DNA of 20,847 bases. It comes from Pleurotus ostreatus/Saccharomyces cerevisiae fusant. Taxonomy: Eukaryota; Opisthokonta. The stretch spans positions 1 to 20,847 of the forward strand of contig JAMQCK010000521.1 in assembly GCA_024196135.1 (NCBI GenBank), read 5' to 3'. Below, one piece after another: positions 10,269 to 17,448 of the stretch. Within the stretch, counting starts at the first letter, position 1. Each line of letters opens with the position of its first letter. The translations under genes were made by a program, and so were the position numbers. The notes beneath the pieces were generated by a model that saw only the letters and a list, made by a program, of their open reading frames with translations, made no database searches and had not been told where the DNA came from.

Positions 10269-11552
10269 CGGCACAACGCGCCCAGACTTGGACGATCGTA
10301 TGGGGGGAACTTCCCAGGTGCGTGCCCTGTCCTTCTTCCCCTTCCCTCTTCGCTCACATGTCATGCAGCAAAGATATTCTCGCTCTGTTCTTGGACGGTC
10401 ACAATCATATCCCATCTACCGCGTCCGCAGGTTACTTGGCTGTCCTGCCGCTGTCCTCAGACCGCTCCTTCGTTCGACACGGCAATCTCGCAACCTTCAA
10501 GAGTCCTTACCTACCGTTTAGATCCAGAAGAATTACCAGATATTCCACATGATCTCCGCAAAGTCGTCATGCACACCCGCTCTCGCGGCAGTAGTACTCG
10601 ATCGGGCGATCAAGCGCGTTCTCCTGCAGCGCCATGTCCATGTCCATCAAGTCCGCACCCATTTTCGACTACGGCGCGAGATAGCACAGGACAACAACCA
10701 TCTTCCTCTCGCTCAAGTAGCTCGAAGCTCATGATCCCTTCCACGCGCGTAACAGCAACGTGCACGGACTGACGCGACACCCACGCCCATACCATAAGTA
10801 CACGCTTTGCATCCACGAAGCGCCGTATCTATCACCCGACTTTGAGCGCGTGGCGCCGCCTCCCCGGTCCTGCGGTCAGGGGCTGCACGTCCTAGACGCG
10901 TAGGCGCTCCTGGTGCAGTCGCATCTGAAGAGTACGCTCTCTACGTCCTCAGGCGGACGAGCACATCCCCGGCGTCAGCCTGCGAGATCCACGCGTTCGG
11001 GCACCCTCCCTAATCTTTGACCAAGATGCCGCGCGGAGGGCAGCGCGTCTCTTCAAGCATACGCGACGTCTCATTCGTCGTGTTACCCTTTGCCGCTCCT
11101 CTCTATCTCGCGAAAGCTCCCGCGCCGCATGTACGCGAGCAAGCGGATGCTACGGTTCTAGCTCTCGTTGTCTTTCGGATCGCACCCTGATGCGCCGGAC
11201 GTAACGCAACGCGTCTGACCTCAGTGTATGCTGGTGAGTTGGCGAAGATGCATATACAATCGGCGAGCTGACCCCCACATATAGGAAGAGAAAAGCCCTA
11301 AAGACAACACTCAGCAGCGTCCGCGACCCTGCGGGCGGTCTTTCACTGTATCCGCTCGCTTTCGGGCGCATACATGCGGTTGAGACCCGCCGCCCTTTGC
11401 TCGATATGACGCCATCTCGCAGGGGGTCGATTGTGGGCAGCCTGTCGACGCCTTTGGTGGATACCCTCGTCAGGTGCGCGCACAGCTCATCGTACCTGCC
11501 TTCCCCGCTGACATGAACTACATACAGGCTTCGCATGCTCGGAATGCTATAG
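10269..11552 (+). pseudogene. Spliced gene relic (frameshifts and an in-frame stop), unrecognised family
   Basis: Several canonical fungal introns sit in a damaged reading frame. An exon at 10269-10317 (reading QTWTIVWGELP) splices across 10318-10368 (51 bp) into SKDILALFLDGHNHIPS and onward. The frame then fails near 10515, where another frame carries LDPEELPDIPHDLRKVVM and a Ser/Pro-rich stretch to a stop at 10770. A third segment, 10721-10903, reads YHKYTLCIHEAPYLSPDFE. From 10953 one frame (ADEHIPGVSLRDPRVRAPS, then RRAARLFKHTRRLIRRVTL) continues through a single TAA at 11202, across intron 11234-11284 (51 bp, CTGACC branch), through exon 11285-11473 (LSLYPLAFGRIHAVETRRP) and intron 11474-11527 (54 bp, CTGAC branch), to TAG at 11550. 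The last two junctions keep frame. I do not recognise the protein. Missing introns or sequence errors could explain some breaks, so an intact gene is not excluded. Confidence 0.45.
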
Positions 11553-11714
11553 ATTCACCCCGTCGAATAGTACTTCCGGATCGGCACTTCGCCTACCTTC
11601 AGCTTCGACGCCTCCATATGCGACAGAATATAATATCTTCACTCCCCGTACCGTGTTTGGGACTGAATCTACTCCGTCGCCAAGCTCCATCACCGCGACC
11701 TCACGACCGCGCGA

Positions 11715-13750
11715 ATGGCTCCCTTCTTCAGCCGTTCACGCACCACATCCCAGGCCGCCCGCACCGACACACCCTCCCTCGTCCTCGACGACGCCCCGCC
11801 CCCAGCGCCCCCGCCCGATCCGCACGCCTTCCTCCCGCTGCACATCGCGCCCCCGCCGCGCTCCTCCTCCGCGTCCGTCTCCGTCGCTGCCTTTCCCGCG
11901 TCCCCCAGCGGCGGCGCCATCACCGGCCCCAACATCCCATCCCCGCAGTACGACTACCTCTCCTACCGCCCGGGCACGACGCTCGGCCTCGCGCAGGCCG
12001 CCGCGCTCGCCGACGTCCTCTGCGCCGAGCTCACCGCGCGCGGCGCGCCCTCGACGCCCTTCATCTTCTCCGCGCTCGCGCTCGACGTCTCGCGCGCCAA
12101 GATCAATCGGCTCATCGACGCGTTCCTCGGCACATGCGTGATTGGCATCGGGGAGGAGAAGGAGGACCGCGAGAAGCGCTGGCGCGAGGAGGTCCGCTGT
12201 GGTACCGGCGTGCACGAGATGGGATTCGTGTTGCGATGGGGGATGGCGCGCGCACGGCGAGCCAACGGAGAGAGGGGACTGCTCAGTCTCTCTTACTATG
12301 ATGAGTGGGCTCGGAACGAGGAAGGTGCGCCCCGATCGGCTTCTTTACATCACCTCTTATTGACTGCCATCGTTCACAGCCCAGCACTACCCGCCAACAC
12401 ATATCCTTGCTCTCCTTCGCCCATTACCTCCGGTGCTGCGGTCCCTGCTGCACGCCCTTCTCACCCTCCTTTCCCGTGTCGTCGCTCATTCAGCGAAATC
12501 GGGACATACAGCACCCAGTTTGGCCCCGCTCTTCGGACCATTGGTGTTCGGGCTTGGTAAGGAAGGAGCAGGGTTCAGCGGAGTCTACGAGAGGTACGTC
12601 GATCTCATCTATGAATCCTCTCGTTAGCAGTGGGTGCGATTAAGGACATTCTCCCGACCCCTCCTCGGCCTTTCCTCCTCTTACCCTCGTCCTCTCCTTA
12701 CGCGCCACACATACGACCTCCCCCCGCTCTGACCTGCTCGGCCGTCACCGAGCTGCCGCTGACGCCCTCTCCAGATACCTCGCCTCAACGACGGCCATGG
12801 AGCACCTTCTTCTCGCTTTCTTCCGCGCGCAAGACGCGGAGACGGTCGGTGGCGCACCGACACGATTGCGCGAGTGGATCGCGGGTTACCCGGGCGCGCT
12901 AGGGAGGGCGAGGAGGGAAGGTGAGCTTCGGTTTGGTTTGTGTTCGGTTGGTGGGGCGTTGGGGAAGGGAGCCCGCGAGGAGAGGATTGACGCGTATTAT
13001 CGTTCACCTGCCCAACCTCCATCGGAAATATGGCCCCGTCATTCCACACCTTCGACCCTCCCCATCCATTCCCAAATCCCCCCTCACTGTACCTACAATC
13101 GTACCTTCCCGTCGTTCTCGCAGCTTTCTTCCGACAGGACGTCGTGCTGACCTTCCCTCTGCAGCCCCCACTCGCCCCGGCGCCCCCGAAGCTCGCAAGG
13201 GCGCGCGCGTCGTGCGGCTTATGAGCGTGCGGCGCAACGTGCGCACTTATGAGAGCGATCTCGTGAAGAATGGGAGTTTATGGGGGTACTCAGGTGAGTT
13301 GAAGTTGCCCAACTATGCCTCATTCATTGCGGTCCGCTGTCTACGCGCGACTCTCCCGCACCTTTCGCCCCTCCACCTTCGCCCCACCCTCCCATAACAC
13401 TCTCTAGATGTTAGCTGACCTATCTCCGCAGCCCCCAACCACCCACCCACCGCTCTCGCAGCCACACGCGAATGGGAGCGCATGACAGTGGGCGGCCGCG
13501 AGCCGCGGTACAGCGACAATTTCAAGAAGCGGCTCGATCTGCCGACAGGTGCGATGCCGGCGACTCCCCCTGCGGCAGGGAATGGGGCGAAGGAGTACGG
13601 TATGGTGAGTATCTGAACCTGCGTTGAGGGGACGTGGTTACCGGCGGCCGGTGCGATGAACGTCGCCTGAAGCGCCAGCGAGTGTACAAAGCTGACACTT
13701 TCGTCTAGGCAAGCTACCTTTCCCCAACAAGCACCACGTCGCCGTACTAG
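11715..13750 (+). CDS. Msb1/Mug8 (DUF1708)-like, RhoGAP-related polarity protein, six exons
   Basis: Inferred exons are 11715-12324, 12380-12593, 12775-12920, 13165-13293, 13432-13604 and 13709-13750, giving 437 residues. Introns are 55, 181, 244, 138 and 104 bp, longer than in the other genes; the 244-bp one might hide a small exon. The start MAPFFSRSRTTS is a typical opening for this basidiomycete family. A Pro/Ser-rich N-terminal stretch (about 20-75) is followed by the conserved helical domain: GLAQAAALADVLCAELTARG (91-110), a helix ending RAKINRLIDAFL, GVHEMGFVLRWGMAR (165-179), HYPPTHILALLRPLPPVLRS, AHSAKSGHTAPSLAPLFGPL, then YLASTTAMEHLLLAFF (276 on) and RLREWIAGYP. The C-terminal part has ARVVRLMSVRRNVRTYESDL and REWERM...RYSDNFKKRLDLPTG. 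Family members act in Rho/Cdc42 and Pkc1-linked cell polarity in yeasts. I recall many basidiomycete members as longer, with disordered tails, so this one may be short; its TAG is directly followed by GTAAGT. Confidence 0.78.
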
Positions 13751-14660
13751 GTAAGTGGCCCCAGGGGCATGTTACGAGACCTGCCTTTTTGTAACACTAC
13801 CTAAAGTTATGATAAAAAGGGAACATCACACACGAAAACTCAGACACGGCGGGGATGCACTGCATGGTGCTGCCTTCAACATCTCCGAGGGGCTTAAGGA
13901 CACGGAGAGGACAAAGACGACGAGGGCGAGTGGGGGAAGGACTCCAACGCGTCAACGGCAGCGCGAAGCGCTGCCTTTCCTTCTTTGTCTTGGGTGAGTC
14001 TCTCACTTTGTACCTGACATGGTCTTTTCTGACTGCTTCAAAGGGCTATTTGATGTTGTATTCGTAGTCGATTGCATCGCAGATGACCGAAGACGCGCTC
14101 TCGCGTCGCCCGAAGGCGCGGGAGAGTGCTGATCTTCGAAGGGGGGACATCAACTTCGAGGTGAGTCGATTTCGAGTTCAATTTAAAACCATTTTGATGC
14201 CTTCCCGCAGCTCGCACACGACGTAGTATACGTACTGCACTCTATACCCCATCGTCGGAAACTTGTGTTGCCTTCTAATGGCCGGGAGGCGCCCTTTTCA
14301 AGGGCAGTTCATGAGTAACAAGGCAAGTTTGCTTGAAAATCGATTGACTCGATGCTAACTTCGAGTTTGTAGGTCTTCCAAACCTCCACGACGTCGGTAG
14401 GGATTCTTTGCGAGCGAAACGCCTAGCGCTGCGATGCGCTGGCGGCTTATTCGAGGTGAGTAAATACATCTTGTCGAGTGGTGGGGGGTTAGCTCATCCC
14501 CTTGTTTCCAGGTTTTTCAGGCGCGCTGGCACCGCGCTACTGCGTCTGTGCAATTTTGCGCAAGTTGTGGGAGGCTAGTACTTGTTTTCCAGCGCGAGGG
14601 GGCCCTTCGACGCGCTCGACGCACCATAGTCTGGGTGTATATCTAGTTATCCCCAGTAAT
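13751..14660 (+). other. Non-genic stretch containing fungal-type intron signatures
   Basis: No gene is supported, but splice-like pairs recur. 14161-14210 is exactly 50 bp, GTGAGT to CCCGCAG. 14456-14511 is 56 bp, GTGAGT to TTTCCAG. A possible 13993-14067 intron has GTGAGT, CTGAC and GTAG. Open stretches abut them in phase 0: 14068-14160 reads SIASQMTEDALSRRPKARES and ends NFE; 14211 on reads LAHDVVYVLHSIPHRRKLV to a TAA near 14313; a stretch up to 14455 ends GGLFE; and after 14511 the frame stays open to a TAG near 14646. The two halves do not join in one frame. It could be the 3' UTR of the Msb1-like gene, a separate small transcript, or a relic. Confidence 0.25.
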
Positions 14661-14677
14661 CAAAGGGGGGTGTAATA

Positions 14678-14808
14678 CAATATACCCAGTGTTTACTGAC
14701 CAGTAGTCATAGACCGTATCTTGATATCCCCCCAAATGTAAATACCTGGGTTTACCTTGGGTTCCCTCACGATTCTGGCTTGTCGTAGGTGAGAAAGCGG
14801 GTATATTG
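14678..14808. repeat. AT-rich patch bounded by a 10-bp perfect inverted repeat
   Basis: CAATATACCC at 14678-14687 is matched by GGGTATATTG at 14799-14808. The intervening 111 bp is clearly more AT-rich than the rest of the window, and CTGGGT/ACCCAG motifs recur in it. No target-site duplication was recognised, so a miniature transposable element is only a possibility. Confidence 0.3.
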
Positions 14809-14859
14809 AAGCTATATACTACAGATACGATGCGGACCTACCATCATAAGCCTTGAGGC

Positions 14860-15157
14860 ACAACGCGACGCGACGACCGCGACAGCTAGGCACGGGGTAG
14901 CGCGTCGACAGGTCGGGCTCGTGTCCCGCGCAATGCCCGCTGTGCTCGGCTACGCGCCCGCCGCGACCGACAACCGCCGCGAAACACGGCGCGACGTCCA
15001 GGGGGTTTGCCGGCGACGACAGATGCCCTGCCGCAATCGTCGGTACCCGCCGATCATCGCGTTACACGACCCGCTGGGCACGGAAAAGGCCCGCGCTTCC
15101 TCCGTAGCGCCTCCCGGACCGTGTTTCCGTGCTCGCGCGTCGCGCCACCGGCTGCAC
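14860..15157. other. GC-rich intergenic DNA, no supported gene
   Basis: Very GC-rich with long open frames in several phases on both strands, as expected where stop codons are rare. None has motifs or splice structure. Similar sequence continues after the 37-bp duplication to about 15860. Confidence 0.4.
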
Positions 15158-15238
15158 GCGCTGCCGCCCCACCCCGTCGTAATCCTGCCTGCCAGCGCTG
15201 CCGCCCCACCCCGTCGTAATCCTGCCTGCCAGCGCTGC
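15158..15238. repeat. 37-bp direct tandem duplication, 2.2 copies
   Basis: The unit starting GCGCTGCCGCCCCACCCC occupies 15158-15194 and is repeated without a difference that I can see at 15195-15231. A seven-base start of a third copy follows. The perfect identity implies a recent slippage or duplication event, or an assembly artefact. Confidence 0.9.
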
Positions 15239-15900
15239 ACTGTTGTCCTCGGTCCACAGAGCGTGCGTGAGCAACGGGACGCCCCACCGCAATGCGTGCC
15301 ATCACCTTACCGCCTCGCGCGAGTGCAGCCTAGTCGCCAGCGAGTCGTGCCTGTCAACTCGTTGTGGTGAGCTGAGTTGCCGGACTCATCCCGGCCTCCC
15401 GCGCGACGTCTCGCTCCATCCGATGTCGCCGCTGCTCCCGAGAGCGATCCTTGCAGAGTGTTTCTACAGCAGCGATACTCACAGCCCCGCGTGCCCGGCG
15501 TAATGTGATGCATCGCGCACGTTGTCGCTGACGGCGATGGCACCGATTACAAGACGTCGTGCGAAGTTGCACGTGTGAGTGCCGATGGGGCGTCGCGCGA
15601 ACGAGACGGTGTCAGCCCCTGGATGGGAGGCCGAATACGTCTGCAGACGTGAAGGACAAGGGCACGCGCACGCGACTGAGGGGGGAAGGAGAGGGGAGGT
15701 CGTTTGGGGAACAGACTCCCGTTATTGTAGCAATGATGAGCACGCGTGGCTAGCGGTAGGGGGAGCAAGGACGCGGTTGGCGCTGGTGTGTGATTGGAAG
15801 GAGAGCGATGGCGAAAGATGAGAGGGGTACGAGGGGACGGGGCACGTCATGGTGGAAAATAAACATGAAATTTTGAGCAACGCTGTATCGCATTCATAGG
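15239..15900. other. Intergenic, no supported gene
   Basis: GC-rich at first, then purine-rich from about 15640 to 15850. Short frames on both strands show no family-like sequence. It ends in an acceptor-like TTCATAG (15893-15899) that precedes the exon-like fragment at 15902. Confidence 0.4.
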
Positions 15901-15901
15901 T

Positions 15902-16033
15902 CGTATCACGTACCTGAGGCCTCTAAAGCACCCTATTCTCCATTCCCCTTCGACCTTCAAGCGTCTGAGGGCCGCGCAGGCAACCGGCGAAGAGATTGAG
16001 AGGCGGACGGTGGTGGCGAAGGGCAAGAAATAG
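15902..16033 (+). pseudogene. Terminal-exon-like gene fragment (43 codons)
   Basis: After a plausible acceptor ending at 15899, one frame is open to TAG at 16031-16033. It reads RITYLRPLKHPILHSP, then STFKRLRAAQATGEE, then IERRTVVAKGKK. The charged composition and basic C terminus look like a genuine protein end rather than chance. No convincing donor or upstream exon was found, and the fragment stops 17 bp before a telomere-like tract, so it may be a truncated gene end. Family not recognised. Confidence 0.3.
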
Positions 16034-16049
16034 CGTGTGACATCACGTC

Positions 16050-16068
16050 TTAGGGGTTAGGGTTAGGG
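16050..16068 (+). repeat. Interstitial telomere-like tract (TTAGGG type)
   Basis: Reads TTAGGGG-TTAGGG-TTAGGG, three units of the common fungal telomere repeat, one with an extra G. A shorter TTAGGGTTAG follows at 16361-16370 in the same orientation. The tract is too short to be a functional telomere inside this sequence. Chance, fill-in at a repaired break, or a former chromosome end are possible origins. Confidence 0.7.
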
Positions 16069-16382
16069 AGGAGAGTCGCACAACAAGTGGACCCTAGGGT
16101 GAATACTACTAAGATAGCTAGGCGATGCAGATCGACAGGCTGATGGAGAATCTCCACCAGCAACCTGTTTCGCCTTTATAGCTCATCAGGATCTGCATTA
16201 GTTATTCCGGCGTGTGGCACCACTGGACCAGAGTATACCTCGGTCCGGTCCAGAGTGCTCCGGTAAAGTCGAGTCCGGGGCGCTTTTCTCTTGGCGACAC
16301 TAACTATATGATCCCTGATTCTGCAACAGAATGGGGTTTGTAACAGACTGAATCTGTTGATTAGGGTTAGAGAGTGCACGCA
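16069..16382. other. Spacer between telomere-like tract and palindrome array
   Basis: About 310 bp without a coding frame of note. It contains the second short telomere-like motif at 16361-16370. Nothing else recognised. Confidence 0.4.
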
Positions 16383-16960
16383 AACTGAGGCCGTTATGCG
16401 CCTAGTTGGGTTAGAGCATGGTCCGAAGCGAGCAAGATTAGGGCCGTTACGCCCCTAGGCAGGGCAGCGTGCTGGTCCGCTCACCAGAACTAGGCGCGTT
16501 ACGCCCCTAGGCAAGGCCCAGCACTGGTCCGGTCCTGCCCAACTAGCAGCGTTATGCACGTAGTTAGGCCGAAGCTTTGTCCGCTTCGGCCGAGATTTTG
16601 TCCGGCGGGCGCCAACTAGTGCCATTATGCGCCTAGTTGGGCCGACGTCACTGCCCATGGATGGTGAACTAGGCGTGTTACGCCCCTAGTTAGTTGGGCA
16701 TGTGTTGCCAGACTAAGGACGTTATGCGCCTAGTCAGGGCGATGTCCACCATGGGTCACCAAAACTAGGGGCATTACGCACCTAGGCAGGACCACGCACT
16801 CATCCGGGTCGGCACAACTAGCAGCATTACGCACATAGTTAGGCCGAAGCTTTGTCCGCTTTGGCCGAGATTTTGTCCAGCGGGCGCCAACTAGCGCCGT
16901 TATGCGCCTAGTTTGGCTGACGTCACTGCCCATGGACGGTGAACTAGGCGTGTTATGGCC
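16383..16960. repeat. Array of eleven 25-bp palindromic modules in two 275-bp tandem units
   Basis: Modules of the form AACTAG-n3-CRTTAYGC-n-C-n-TAGTT begin at 16383, 16436, 16488, 16541, 16614, 16667, 16711, 16763, 16816, 16889 and 16942 (the last truncated). The most symmetric copy, 16667-16691, starts AACTAGGCGTG and ends CCCCTAGTT; its two arms pair with few mismatches around a central TTA. Spacing is mostly 52-53 bp. Modules 2-6 recur as modules 7-11 with a constant 275-bp offset, so 16436-16710 and 16711-16960 are tandem units (the second incomplete). Each unit also carries a hairpin with GGCCGAAGC and GCTTCGGCC arms and a 7-base loop (16567-16591 perfect; 16842-16866 with one change). 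Related short minus-strand frames in both units are by-products of the repeat. Confidence 0.9.
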
Positions 16961-17448
16961 TTATGCGGCGACTGTATGCCGCGCGCGTGGGGTCCTGCGA
17001 GCGTAGCGGTCGACGCGGAGTGGTTCTCTCTTGAGAAGGAGTGCGTTAGGCCCGTTAGCGTAGCCGCGCCACTCAACTCAGCCGGTAACGTGCTGAGTAT
17101 CGACTCAAAGAGAGGACTTCCCTCGCCCTCAAGTCCCGCTCGGCGCGTGCAGCGACGAAGAGACCAGATGAGAGTCAGAGAGGAAGAGAGATAATATTCG
17201 TTGACGCGAGGCGCCACGTAGGGCGCTCGCCGTCGTGTACATGCAGTAATCGGTAAGTAAGGGCGGCGCGAGGCGTCCGCCCGTCGTAATACGTACAATT
17301 GTAGCTCGTTTAGGAAGTAAATACAAAGACAATGGCTTTCGCGTCATACCTTCCCCTTGCGCTCGTCCTCGGCTGAGGGACGGGAGGAGTCATCCTTATA
17401 CGCTCCCCGCAAAGCCCCCCACTCCTCCTGACCTCGGCCGTTCCCTGC
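16961..17448. other. Intergenic region and 3' flank of the minus-strand long ORF
   Basis: No supported gene. The minus-strand frame at 16900-17298 starts in unique sequence and runs into the palindrome array, so it is probably fortuitous. The part nearest 17448 should contain the 3' UTR of the long minus-strand ORF. No clear polyadenylation signal was recognised. Confidence 0.4.

Noticed and set aside
11474..12301. 275-codon plus-strand open frame overlapping the Msb1-like gene start
   Set aside because: Arg/Pro-rich translation of the Msb1-like exon in another frame; the 11715 frame carries the conserved family motifs and splices correctly.
14921..15370. 149-codon frame and several overlapping frames on both strands
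   Set aside because: GC-rich DNA with few stops; includes the 37-bp duplication in a non-multiple of three, and has no protein-like features.
16455..16933. Two similar 67-codon minus-strand frames
   Set aside because: Copies of the same frame in the two 275-bp satellite units; satellite by-products rather than paralogous genes.
17331..17375. Short frame MAFASYLPLALVLG resembling a signal peptide
   Set aside because: Only 14 codons, ends in TGA, no splice donor leading to a downstream exon was found.
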